A stretch of 64,000 nucleotides of DNA from Lachnospiraceae bacterium (GTDB lineage: Bacteria; Bacillota; Clostridia; Lachnospirales; Lachnospiraceae), in NCBI GenBank assembly GCA_910575275.1, contig CAJTEE010000005.1, forward strand, positions 264,745 to 328,744, given 5' to 3'. The position numbers and the translations under genes are program-made. How positions within the stretch are numbered: the stretch's first letter is position 1; every line of letters begins with the position of its first letter. The notes under the pieces are model-generated. The model saw nothing but the letters and a program-made list of their open reading frames with translations, was not told where the DNA came from and did no database searches. Below are positions 35,556-43,990 of this stretch, piece after piece.

Positions 35556-36925
35556 GAAAAAGGCGGTATCTTCCATATATTACGATCGCAGGATTGGGAA
35601 TTGCCGCCTGGCTGCTGCTTGCTGCCCTGCCGTACCGATACCGATTAAATACGACGGTGCAGTTTACAGAGTCCGGGGAGCCGATCAAAAACCCATTGAC
35701 CGGCTATGCGCCTCCTGCGGAAAACGGAGCGGTGTGTGCGGATTCGAATCTTGTGTACATCGGGCTTACATGGGCGGACTGGGAGCCCGAGGAGAGTGTG
35801 TACGCCATAGATACCCTGGAGGAAACGTATCAGATTGAAAGATGGAAACGGGAGCACAAGCATGCCTTGCTGCGGTTTGTCTGCGATATTCCGGGAGATG
35901 AGATGCATAAGGATATTCCGGAATGGCTGTATCAAAAAACGGGAGAGGGGACAGACTATGGCACATCCTATGGAAAGGGCTATTCTCCCAATTACGCCAA
36001 CGCCTTTTTCCGGCAGAAGCACCAGGAGGCCGTCGAGGCGGTGACCGTGGACTACAACGAGGATGATTTTATCGCGTATGTGGAGCTAGGAAGCCTGGGG
36101 CACTGGGGGAATGGCATACCAACACGGCAGAAGGAGTACGGCAGCTTCCGGGGCCTAAGGCCTGCTGGGAGTATACCCTGGCCTATTCCGATCATTTCCA
36201 CAACGCAAGGCTTTTGATGCGGCGAAACTATGTGATGGCGGCGGAGGGAGGACATGGACTGTACCATGATATGATCGGAGACGCAGAGCAGACCAGGAGA
36301 TGGGAGAACCGGATTCGGGACGGGGGCGGCTATGAGACAGAGGGAGGAACGCTTTCCTATGTGACGATGGAGGAATTCTGGAAACATGCGCCTTCCGGGG
36401 GGAGAGATTACGAGCTCCTATCCGATGTCAGAGCTGCTGGGAGACAGATTTTCGGAGACTCTTGACATGGTGGGACGTCTGCACGGTTTTTTTATCGGTC
36501 CCAAGGTGCCGGAGGGGGAATAGGCGGGCTCCGCGCAGGCAGAGGCCATCGAGGCGCTGCTTGTCTATCGGCTTTATATCTCCGAGCTTACGACCCGCTA
36601 TTCGTATGCAAAAGACCGGTTTTTGGTGGATCTGACCTGGGAAAACGCAGGGCAGGCCCCGATGTACTGGGACTGGCCCATCACCCTGTATGTGTATGAC
36701 AGAGACGGCAGCCTGGAATATTGGGAGACGGTTGTTATCAGGCTGTCCGAGGTGATCCCCGGACATTCTGTCACGACAAGATCGACGATTCCGTTTATCG
36801 ACCGGTTCTGGCAGGGATTCAGAATCGGGATCGGCATCATGAATCCGGAGAAAAACGAATTTGTCATGCTTGCGATGGAGTGTGAAACGGTGAACAACAA
36901 ACAGATCATTTACAGCTACGAATAA
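35548..36925 (+). pseudogene. DUF4832/DUF4874-type surface protein gene, frameshifted
   Basis: A membrane anchor (GIAAWLLLAALPYRY) precedes a (beta/alpha)-barrel-like domain with NPLTGYAPP, YIGLTWADWEPEE and LRFVCDIPGDEMHKDIPEWL. The frame changes near 35580, 36115 and 36440, and a TAG stands at 36521-36523. The C-terminal domain (FLVDLTWENAGQAPMYWDWP to NNKQIIYSYE) is the DUF4832 beta-sandwich. Proteins of this kind close Pel-like loci of Firmicutes and probably act on the polymer outside the cell. Confidence 0.6.
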
Positions 36926-36939
36926 GAAGGAGGATAAGT

Positions 36940-37851
36940 ATGGGCAGAAATGGAATGTTCCGGTCCGCCTTGATCGGCGGTTTTAATAAAAATGATGTAT
37001 ATGAGTATGTTCAGACGCTGGAAAATGAGATCGAGGCGGTTAAGGCGCTGCACCAGAAGGAGAAAAACGAGCTGCTTCAAAGGCTGGATGCGGAGGATGA
37101 GAAATGCCGGGAATCTGAGGAGACGCTCTCAAAGCTGCAGGAAGCACTTTCCGAAAAGGCGGAAAGGGAGCAGGAGGAACGAGAGGAGCTGCAAAAGAAA
37201 AAGGAGGAGCTTTTGGAATGGAGCCGGACCCTGGAGAATATGAGGGCTGAGTTAGATAAAAGAGCCGGGGACTATGCGAGGGAAAAAAGCAGGGCGGAAA
37301 GGCTGGAAATGGAGCTTTTGCAGGAGGAGGCAAGGAGAAATCAGGTATCGGAGAGGGCAGAGGAAGCCGCCGGCCCGACAGAGGCCTCCGAAGCGGCTGC
37401 CAGGCTGGCCGCAGAGAATGAACGGCTGAAAGTGGAGTTAGAGGAGACAAGCAGGAAGCTGCAGGAAGCATACGGGCAGAAGGAAGACGAACTGCTGGAT
37501 TATAAGATGGTTAAAAAGTTTCTGAATGAGGCAAATGAAAACGCGGAGCAAATCCGAAAGGAAGCACGCGGGGAGGGCCAGAGGATTGTTGAGGCGGCGG
37601 TTCGGGAGGCGGAGGGAAAAAAGAAGGAGATTCGGCATGCGGTTGACTCGGAGCTGGAGAAAAGAGGAATCGAGCTCGTCGCGGTGAAGTACCGGATTAT
37701 GGAGTATATGAAGGAGATCTACCATACACAGGAGGAATTATATAATCTTTACAGCCGTATGAACCGTATGGTGGAAGGGATGCCAAGAGGTCTGGCGGAT
37801 TATTGGGAGGATAATGATGGGCATCAGATATTGGTGGAGAAGGAGGAATGA
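36940..37851 (+). CDS. DivIVA-like coiled-coil protein
   Basis: A protein of 303 residues. The N-terminus FRSALIGGFNKNDVYEYVQTLE is close to the membrane-binding start of DivIVA/GpsB proteins. Almost all that follows up to residue 270 is charged coiled coil rich in Glu, Lys and Arg. AAGGAGGATAAGT precedes the ATG, 14 bases after the DUF4832 remnant. Unlike its upstream neighbours it has no lesion, so it may serve a separate role in cell-pole or septum organisation. Confidence 0.7.
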   Translation: MGRNGMFRSALIGGFNKNDVYEYVQTLENEIEAVKALHQKEKNELLQRLDAEDEKCRESEETLSKLQEALSEKAEREQEEREELQKKKEELLEWSRTLENMRAELDKRAGDYAREKSRAERLEMELLQEEARRNQVSERAEEAAGPTEASEAAARLAAENERLKVELEETSRKLQEAYGQKEDELLDYKMVKKFLNEANENAEQIRKEARGEGQRIVEAAVREAEGKKKEIRHAVDSELEKRGIELVAVKYRIMEYMKEIYHTQEELYNLYSRMNRMVEGMPRGLADYWEDNDGHQILVEKEE

Positions 37852-37914
37852 AGGGCCGCAAGGTTCGGAGATGAAGAATCGGCAGGAGTGGCATGATGCG
37901 CGTGCGATTTTTGC

Positions 37915-37946
37915 ATGTTGCTGTGAACGGAGTGAACAGTAACAAC
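37915..37946. repeat. REP-like palindrome
   Basis: GTTGCTGT and ACAGTAAC (one G-T pair) flank GAACGGAGTGA, giving a hairpin that shares GGAGTGAACAGTAAC with 26374-26388. It probably belongs to a dispersed intergenic repeat family. Confidence 0.5.
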
Positions 37947-37982
37947 GGATATGCGCTGGGATTTTAGCGGTGTGGAAAGAAC

Positions 37983-38011
37983 TTGACAAGAGGAGGGGTT
38001 TAGGCTATAAT
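37983..38011 (+). promoter_or_regulatory. consensus promoter of greA-lysS
   Basis: TTGACA and TATAAT with exactly 17 bases between them, 60 bases upstream of greA. It fully matches the housekeeping sigma consensus. Confidence 0.88.
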
Positions 38012-38071
38012 CGTTGAGCGAAGTTATAAAGGGGTAGTGTGCCCTGAGTTGGAAGGAAAGGTAAGAACGTC

Positions 38072-38554
38072 ATGGCAGATAAGAAGCATATTTTAACTTA
38101 CGCTGGATTAAAGAAATATGAGGATGAGCTTCAGGACCTGAAGGTAAACCGCAGAAGGGAGATCGCTCAGAAAATCAAAGAGGCCAGGGAACAGGGCGAT
38201 CTGTCGGAGAACGCCGAGTATGACGCGGCAAAGGATGAGCAGAGGGACATTGAACTTCGTATTGAGGAGCTGGAGAAGCTCTTAAAGAATGCGGAGGTCG
38301 TCGTTGAGGATGAGGTGAACCTGGATAAGATCAGCATCGGCTGTCAGGTTAAGGTATACGATACGGAATTTGAGGAGGAGATGGAATTTAAGATCGTAGG
38401 TTCCACCGAGGCCAACAGCTTACAGAATAAAATTTCCAACGAATCTCCGGTCGGACACGCGCTGCTCGGGAAAAAGGTCGGCGATATAGTGGATGTAGAG
38501 ACGCAGTCCGGCGTGATCCAGTATCGTGTCCTGGATATCAAGCGGGTGGACTAA
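38072..38554 (+). CDS. greA: transcription elongation factor GreA
   Basis: A protein of 160 residues of usual length that rescues backtracked RNA polymerase. The N-terminal coiled-coil (LTYAGLKKYEDELQDL, then ENAEYDAAKDEQ with the acidic tip residues) and the C-terminal FKBP-like domain (VGSTEANSLQNKISNESPVG, ALLGKKVGD) are complete. It lies 23 bases upstream of lysS, a common order in Clostridia. Confidence 0.95.
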   Translation: MADKKHILTYAGLKKYEDELQDLKVNRRREIAQKIKEAREQGDLSENAEYDAAKDEQRDIELRIEELEKLLKNAEVVVEDEVNLDKISIGCQVKVYDTEFEEEMEFKIVGSTEANSLQNKISNESPVGHALLGKKVGDIVDVETQSGVIQYRVLDIKRVD

Positions 38555-38577
38555 TATAAGAATAGGAGAGAAAAACA

Positions 38578-40095
38578 GTGGCAGAGCAGGAAAACCAGAG
38601 ACAAAAAGCGAACGCTCAGGAACCGGATTTAAACCAGCTTTTGAAGGTGCGCCGGGAAAAGCTTTCGGAGCTGCAGGCAAGCGGAAAAGACCCGTTTCGG
38701 ATCACCAGATACGATGTGACGGTGCACAGCGCCGATGTCAAGGAGCAGTATGCGGAATATGAGGGGAAGCAGGTTTCCGTCGCGGGACGTATGATGTCCA
38801 AGCGTGTGATGGGAAAGGCGTCTTTCTGCAACGTGCAGGACTTAAAGGGAAATATTCAGTGTTATGTCTGCCGGGATGACCTGGGAGAGGATGCATATAA
38901 GGATTTTAAGAGAATGGACATCGGTGATCTTGTCGGTGTAAAGGGAACCGTGTTTACAACGAAAATGGGCGAGATCTCGATCCATGCCACGGAGGTGACG
39001 CTGCTCTCCAAGAGCCTGCAGATTCTCCCCGAAAAATATCACGGCCTCACGAATACAGATATACGTTACCGCCAGCGCTATACGGATCTGATTATGAACG
39101 AGGATGTGAAGCGGACGTTTGTCATGCGTTCCAGGATCATAAGTTGCATCCGCCGGTATCTGGATGATCTGGGCTTTTTGGAGGTGGAGACGCCGATGTT
39201 AGTCCCGAACGCGGGCGGCGCGGCGGCGAGGCCGTTTGAGACGCATTATAACGCGCTCGACGAGGATGTAAAGCTTCGGATCTCCCTTGAACTGTACTTA
39301 AAGCGCCTGATCGTCGGCGGGATGGAGCGGGTGTATGAGATCGGCCGCGTATTCCGCAACGAGGGTCTGGATACGAGACATAACCCGGAGTTTACGCTGA
39401 TGGAGCTATATCAGGCGTATACGGATTATAACGGTATGATGGATCTGACGGAGAACCTGTTCCGGCATGTCGCAAGAGAGGTCTGCGGGACCACGACGAT
39501 TTCGTACGCCGACGTGGAGATCGACCTTGGGAAGCCCTTCGAGCGTCTGACCATGATCGACGCGATCAAAAAGTATACGGGGATCGACTTTAATGAGATT
39601 AAGACCACGGAGGAAGCGAAAAAGCTGGCAGATGAGAAAGAGGTGCACTACGAGGCGCGCCATGTCCGCGGAGATATCATTAACCTGTTCTTTGAGGAGT
39701 TCGTCGAGGAGCATTTGATCCAGCCGACCTTCATCATGGATCACCCGGTGGAAGTATCCCCGCTTACCAAGAGAAAGCCGGATAAACCAGAGCAGGTGGA
39801 GCGGTTTGAACTCTTTATCTATGCCAGGGAGATGTGCAACGCCTATTCGGAGTTAAACGACCCGATCGACCAGAGAGAACGGTTTAAGGCTCAGGAGGCG
39901 GCATTAGCCGCCGGGGACGAGGAAGCGAATACAACGGATGAGGACTTCATGAATGCGCTGGAGATCGGCATGCCTCCGACCGGCGGAATCGGATATGGGA
40001 TCGACCGGATGGTGATGCTGTTTACAAATTCTCCGGCGATCAGGGATGTTTTGCTGTTCCCGACGATGAAGACGCTTGGCGGAAAAGACCAGTAA
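38578..40095 (+). CDS. lysS: lysyl-tRNA synthetase, class II
   Basis: A protein of 505 residues starting with GTG at 38578, with AGGAGAG 8 bases upstream. The OB-fold anticodon-binding domain ([18 protein letters not shown], then [19 protein letters not shown]) is followed by the class II core: motif 1 ([20 protein letters not shown]), motif 2 ([20 protein letters not shown]) and motif 3 ([13 protein letters not shown]). It is complete up to TLGGKDQ. The mobile region starts within about 30-200 bases after its stop, so its 3' end may be the integration target. Confidence 0.95.
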   Translation: MAEQENQRQKANAQEPDLNQLLKVRREKLSELQASGKDPFRITRYDVTVHSADVKEQYAEYEGKQVSVAGRMMSKRVMGKASFCNVQDLKGNIQCYVCRDDLGEDAYKDFKRMDIGDLVGVKGTVFTTKMGEISIHATEVTLLSKSLQILPEKYHGLTNTDIRYRQRYTDLIMNEDVKRTFVMRSRIISCIRRYLDDLGFLEVETPMLVPNAGGAAARPFETHYNALDEDVKLRISLELYLKRLIVGGMERVYEIGRVFRNEGLDTRHNPEFTLMELYQAYTDYNGMMDLTENLFRHVAREVCGTTTISYADVEIDLGKPFERLTMIDAIKKYTGIDFNEIKTTEEAKKLADEKEVHYEARHVRGDIINLFFEEFVEEHLIQPTFIMDHPVEVSPLTKRKPDKPEQVERFELFIYAREMCNAYSELNDPIDQRERFKAQEAALAAGDEEANTTDEDFMNALEIGMPPTGGIGYGIDRMVMLFTNSPAIRDVLLFPTMKTLGGKDQ

Positions 40096-40224
40096 AATCG
40101 AGGATTTGCGGACTTAAAGACAGTATGGTACGACAAGAGTACGACAAAATAAACTCTCTTAACGGGTTAAAATAAATGATTTTAAATTAAACTCGTGTCA
40201 GTTCAAGTTAATATTTTGTACGAT

Positions 40225-40267
40225 AAGGACATTTTTCTAAAAGAAAGTTTTAGGGAAGTGTCCTTTT
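40225..40267. terminator. bidirectional terminator-like hairpin
   Basis: AAGGACA pairs with TGTCCTT and inside it CTAAAA with TTTTAG; a T-run follows on the plus strand and a matching one exists on the minus strand. It separates lysS transcription from the element. Confidence 0.6.
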
Positions 40268-40307
40268 GTTATGGTCAAAAACAAAATAAGAAATGGAGGA
40301 AATGAAC

Positions 40308-40769
40308 ATGAGTAGTACAGCGTTAGGAGCAGAGAAAGCGATTATTTTTATCAGCGATGCACATGAAAAATTCTACTATGAGAAATTGAAAGAGGTTAGG
40401 TATCAGGACGTGTACCACAAGGCACTTGTATATTGTCTTGGTATCAGTGATGACACAAGAAGGAACATTTACAGGATCTATGATTTTAAATCAGGCTGCG
40501 TGAAAACGGAATGCCTGCGTGAAGGCTGGCAGACCAGCGGGAGCGTGAGAGTGGTCAGGATGGCGTTTAATCTTTACTGCAACGGTACGCCGAGCGTTCT
40601 TGACTATGATGATGCGGAGGAACAGGTGGACGAGTGCAGATTGTACACAGTGGAGGAATTATTCTGTTGTGCCTATGCACCTTATTTTTGGCAGGCGGTA
40701 CAGATACGGTATCCGGAATACCGGGCGTATGACCAAGATCTGTACGCTATGCTCGGAGGACGGGATTGA
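40308..40769 (+). CDS. DUF6075 family protein
   Basis: A protein of 153 residues common at the start of Firmicute conjugative elements and of unknown function. The start at 40308 is preferred over 40293 because GGAGG lies 8 bases before it. Recognisable stretches are EKFYYEKLKEVRYQDVYHKA, EGWQTSGSVRVVRMAFNL and CCAYAPYFWQAVQIRYPEY. It is soluble and cytosolic. The next small gene starts on its stop codon. Confidence 0.75.
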   Translation: MSSTALGAEKAIIFISDAHEKFYYEKLKEVRYQDVYHKALVYCLGISDDTRRNIYRIYDFKSGCVKTECLREGWQTSGSVRVVRMAFNLYCNGTPSVLDYDDAEEQVDECRLYTVEELFCCAYAPYFWQAVQIRYPEYRAYDQDLYAMLGGRD

Positions 40770-40948
40770 TGTTAAAAGTCAGGCTTATGGGAACGAAAAA
40801 CGATATTAAGTGGTTCGGGAAGATTTTACAGAAGAACCCGAAAATCGAAGTGACGGAGTTTTCCGATCTGTTCCCAAACAAAGGGACGAAGAAATATTAC
40901 AGGACTTATGTGGAAGTCAGGAAAAGCAACATAAAAGAAAGACCGTAG
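40769..40948 (+). CDS. small DUF3970-like protein
   Basis: A basic protein of 59 residues, MLKVRLMGTKNDIKWFGKIL at the start, with alternating strands and helix. The ATG overlaps the last base of the DUF6075 stop, and GGAGG lies upstream. This pair is conserved beside ParA in many elements. The function is unknown. Confidence 0.65.
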   Translation: MLKVRLMGTKNDIKWFGKILQKNPKIEVTEFSDLFPNKGTKKYYRTYVEVRKSNIKERP

Positions 40949-40969
40949 AAAACAAAGGAGAATCGAATC

Positions 40970-41752
40970 ATGTGTAAAATAATCGCGATCGCAAATCAAA
41001 AGGGAGGAGTGGCCAAGACCACTACGACGAGTAATTTAGGAATCGGGCTGGCCAGGAGGGGAAAGAAGGTGTTGTTACTTGACGCGGATGCACAGGGAAG
41101 CCTGACCGCGAGCCTGGGTTTTAGAGAACCGGACAGGCTGGAGAAAACGCTTGCCACGGTCATGACAAATATTATCAATGAGGAGGAGATGGAGCCGGAA
41201 TACGGCATTTTAAAGCACGAGGAGGGGATCGACCTCATGCCGGGGAATATTGAGCTCTCCGGCCTGGAGGTATCCCTTGTGAATGTCATGAGCCGGGAGC
41301 TTGTGCTGCGGGCTTACATAGAGACGGTGAGGGATAGGTACGATTATATTCTGGTTGATTGTATGCCGTCGCTCGGCATGATAACCATCAATGTTTTTGT
41401 GTGTGCTGACAGTATCCTGATCCCTGTCCAGGCGGCATACCTGCCTGTAAAAGGGCTGGAGCAGTTGATTAAGACTATTGGAAAGGTGAAGCAGCAGATC
41501 AACCCGAAGCTTACAATCGAAGGGATTCTGCTGACAATGGTGGACAGCCGGACGAATTACGCGAGGGACATCAGCGCATTGTTGACGGAAAACTACGGGG
41601 ATAAGGTGCGGATCTTTGAGAACCGGATCCCGCTTTCCGTGAGAGCCGCGGAGATTTCAGCGGAGGGCGTCAGTATCTATCTGCATGACCCCAAAGGGAA
41701 GGTGGCAGACGCGTACCGGTCTTTGACGGAGGAGGTACTTGGGAATGAGTAA
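40970..41752 (+). CDS. parA: ParA-type partition ATPase
   Basis: A protein of 260 residues, Soj/ParA type. The deviant Walker A NQKGGVAKTTTTSNLG lies at the N-terminus, followed by the switch region LLDADAQGSLTASLGF and DYILVDCMPSLG. No DNA-binding N-terminal extension is present, so it is a type Ib-like ParA. It overlaps parB and probably segregates the element when it replicates as a circle. Confidence 0.92.
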   Translation: MCKIIAIANQKGGVAKTTTTSNLGIGLARRGKKVLLLDADAQGSLTASLGFREPDRLEKTLATVMTNIINEEEMEPEYGILKHEEGIDLMPGNIELSGLEVSLVNVMSRELVLRAYIETVRDRYDYILVDCMPSLGMITINVFVCADSILIPVQAAYLPVKGLEQLIKTIGKVKQQINPKLTIEGILLTMVDSRTNYARDISALLTENYGDKVRIFENRIPLSVRAAEISAEGVSIYLHDPKGKVADAYRSLTEEVLGNE

Positions 41753-42623
41753 GACGGGGAGTGCGGCGAAGATAAAATTAAACAGTTATGAGGATTTATT
41801 CGGCAGCTCTCCGGCGCCGGCGGGCAGGGAACAGGTGCAGGAGATCGCATTAGTGGAGCTTTATGCGTTTGCCGGCCATCCGTTTCGGGTATTGGACGAC
41901 GAAAAAATGCAGGAGACGGTGACGAGCATTCAGAGCTATGGCGTTCTTGTACCCGGAATTGTAAGACCTAGAGCGGAAGGAGGATATGAAATCATTGCCG
42001 GCCATCGTAGAAAGCGGGGCTGTGAGCTGGCAGGGCTTGCCACGATGCCGGCGTTTGTTAGAGACTATAATGACGACGAAGCCACGATTATTATGGTGGA
42101 TACGAACCTTCAAAGAGAGGATATTCTTCCAAGTGAAAAGGCAAAGGCATACGCAATGAAATATGAGGCGCTGAAGCATCAGGGGAAGAAAGGGGCCGGG
42201 AGCAGCCTGGACGAGGTAGGGGAGGCAGCCGGAGAGAGCGGGAAGACCGTACAGCGGTATATCCGTCTGTCTCGCCTGTCACAGGGGTTGCTTGATCTGG
42301 TGGATCAGAAAAAACTGGGCCTGGTACAGGGAGCGGACCTCTCCTTTCTCAATGAAGAAGCCCAGGAATGGGTCGAACGGGTTCTACAGGAGACAGGCGG
42401 CTCTGTTTCGAAGGAACAGGCGGCCAAACTTAAGGAATACGGGCGGAAAGGGGAGCTGACGCTTCCTATGGTGCAGCTTCTTCTGGCCGTGGAAAAACCG
42501 AAAGAGAGACGGGTCATAATCCGGCCGGAAAAACTGAACGAATTTTTCACAGAGGATTGCAGCAGTGAGGAGATCGAGGCAATCATTTACGAACTGCTGA
42601 AGGAATGGAAGGACAGACAGTAA
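41745..42623 (+). CDS. parB: ParB/Spo0J-like DNA-binding partition protein
   Basis: A protein of 292 residues from the ATG at 41745, inside the parA end; GGAGG lies about 10 bases upstream. The CTPase/nuclease-like domain has the box EIIAGHRRKRGCELAG and DTNLQREDILPSEKA. A helix-turn-helix follows (EVGEAAGESGKTVQRYIRLS). Its centromere may be the two identical 23-bp palindromes downstream of repA. Confidence 0.9.
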   Translation: MSKTGSAAKIKLNSYEDLFGSSPAPAGREQVQEIALVELYAFAGHPFRVLDDEKMQETVTSIQSYGVLVPGIVRPRAEGGYEIIAGHRRKRGCELAGLATMPAFVRDYNDDEATIIMVDTNLQREDILPSEKAKAYAMKYEALKHQGKKGAGSSLDEVGEAAGESGKTVQRYIRLSRLSQGLLDLVDQKKLGLVQGADLSFLNEEAQEWVERVLQETGGSVSKEQAAKLKEYGRKGELTLPMVQLLLAVEKPKERRVIIRPEKLNEFFTEDCSSEEIEAIIYELLKEWKDRQ

Positions 42624-42638
42624 AGGGGGCGTGGGAAA

Positions 42639-43736
42639 ATGGGCCGTGCGATGGAATTTGACTATTATTACGGAATCGAAGCGGAGCAGTTTTCTTTTTA
42701 CCGCGTTCCCCGGCTGTTAATTAAGGATGAGAGGTTTAAGGGGCTTAGCAGCGATGCGAAGCTCCTCTATGGGCTGATGCTGGATCGGATGTCCCTCTCT
42801 ATGAAAAATGGCTGGCTGGATGAGGGAAACCGGGCTTATGTGATCTATACGATTGACGCGATCCGGGAAGATTTGGGATGCAGTAAAGAAAAGGCGGTTA
42901 AGGTGCTTGCAGAGTTGGATTCCAACAAAGGGATCGGGCTTGTAGAGAAGGTGCGCCGAGGGCTTGGCAAGCCGGATATTCTATACGTAAAAAATTTTGC
43001 CATATCAGAAGGAGGAGGAAAGGAGGCTTCCCATGTCGAGCCTTCCACAGAAGTCGGAAAAACCGACTTCAGGAAGTCGGAAAAACCGACTTTAAGAAGT
43101 CAGAAAAGCGGACTTCAAGAAGTCGGAAAAGCGGACTTCAAGAAGTCAGAAAAACCGATTTCAAGAGGTCAGGAAAACAGACTTCAAGAAGTCGGGGAAA
43201 CAGACTCTAATTATACTGACATGAATTATACCGATCCGAGAAAGACTAATCCGATCTATCAATCAGGGAATCGGATTTCCGAAGCAGAAAATCAGACGCT
43301 GACAGATACGGAAATGCAGAAAACGAAAACAGATATGATGGATACGATGGGAGAAGTAAACACATATATGGCCCTGATCCGTAAAAATTTGGAGTATGAG
43401 CATTACATGGCATATGCCTCACATGGAGACAGAGAATTGTTTGAGGAGATTTATGAGACGATCTGCGATGTAGTCTGCGTAAAAAGAAGCACAATCCGGA
43501 TCAATGGGGAGGAATACCCGTATGAGCTGGTTAAATCCCGGTTTTTGAAACTGAATGGAGGCCATGTAGAGTATGTCATGGGCTGCATGAAGGATACTGC
43601 GGCCAAAATTACAAATATCCGGGCGTACCTGGTGACAGCACTTTATAACGCGCCTACAACGATGAACCATTACTATCAGCAGGAGGTACAGCACGATATG
43701 TATGGCGGAGGCTGGGAAGAAAAGGGGGTTCGATAA
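42639..43736 (+). CDS. repA: RepA_N-type replication initiator
   Basis: A protein of 365 residues. The conserved N-terminal domain has YRVPRLLIKDERFKGLSSDA and LYGLMLDRMSLSMKNGWLDE, ending in a winged helix with LGCSKEKAVKVLAEL. The C-terminal part (about 245-365) resembles the DnaD-like host-specific domain of this family. Between them, residues 138-190 are low-complexity and encoded by seven 23-bp DNA repeats. RepA_N plasmids are known to carry their origin inside the rep gene, which fits. It follows parAB closely. Confidence 0.88.
   Translation: MGRAMEFDYYYGIEAEQFSFYRVPRLLIKDERFKGLSSDAKLLYGLMLDRMSLSMKNGWLDEGNRAYVIYTIDAIREDLGCSKEKAVKVLAELDSNKGIGLVEKVRRGLGKPDILYVKNFAISEGGGKEASHVEPSTEVGKTDFRKSEKPTLRSQKSGLQEVGKADFKKSEKPISRGQENRLQEVGETDSNYTDMNYTDPRKTNPIYQSGNRISEAENQTLTDTEMQKTKTDMMDTMGEVNTYMALIRKNLEYEHYMAYASHGDRELFEEIYETICDVVCVKRSTIRINGEEYPYELVKSRFLKLNGGHVEYVMGCMKDTAAKITNIRAYLVTALYNAPTTMNHYYQQEVQHDMYGGGWEEKGVR
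43050..43210 (+). repeat. seven 23-bp palindromic iterons inside repA (putative origin)
   Basis: Seven direct repeats of exactly 23 bp; the first contains the perfect inverted repeat GAAGTCGG-AAAAA-CCGACTTC. As 23 is not divisible by 3, successive units are read in all three frames, giving EVGKTDF, KSEKPTL and SQKSGLQ-type peptides in turn. The DNA pattern, not the protein, is therefore what is conserved. This is the expected look of initiator binding sites. Confidence 0.8.
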
Positions 43737-43740
43737 ACGA

Positions 43741-43765
43741 ACTTCTGGACACAGTGTCCAGAAGT
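43741..43765. repeat. 23-25 bp perfect palindrome, copy 1 (candidate parS or operator)
   Basis: The arm ACTTCTGGACAC and its exact complement flank a single central A, 4 bases after the repA stop. The same 23-bp core recurs at 43857. Confidence 0.7.
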
Positions 43766-43810
43766 GAAAGGAAAGAGACAGAAACAGAAGGTAGAAAAGG
43801 AATACAGCGG

Positions 43811-43853
43811 AAGGGCAGTTATAAGTGAATTACTTGTAACTGCCCTTTTTTTG
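43811..43853 (+). terminator. strong Rho-independent terminator after repA
   Basis: A 16-bp stem (AAGGGCAGTTATAAGT with its complement, one G-T pair), a 5-base loop and seven Ts. It lies between the two palindromes. Confidence 0.9.
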
Positions 43854-43856
43854 TTG

Positions 43857-43879
43857 CTTCTGGACACGGTGTCCAGAAG
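43857..43879. repeat. 23-bp perfect palindrome, copy 2 (candidate parS or operator)
   Basis: CTTCTGGACAC, a central G, and the exact complement. Identical to the core of copy 1 apart from the central base. Confidence 0.7.
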
Positions 43880-43990
43880 TGGAAAGGAGAAGGCATGAGA
43901 TATTTATTGCATTACCTGTATGAGGTCCCTTAATAACAGATAAATACAGGCAGGCTATAAGAAGATAAAAAAGATTGAGGAGGAAAAAGG

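Noticed and set aside
43050..43210. CRISPR array
   Set aside because: The 23-bp repeats are contiguous without unique spacers, lie within a gene and have no cas genes nearby; they are iterons.
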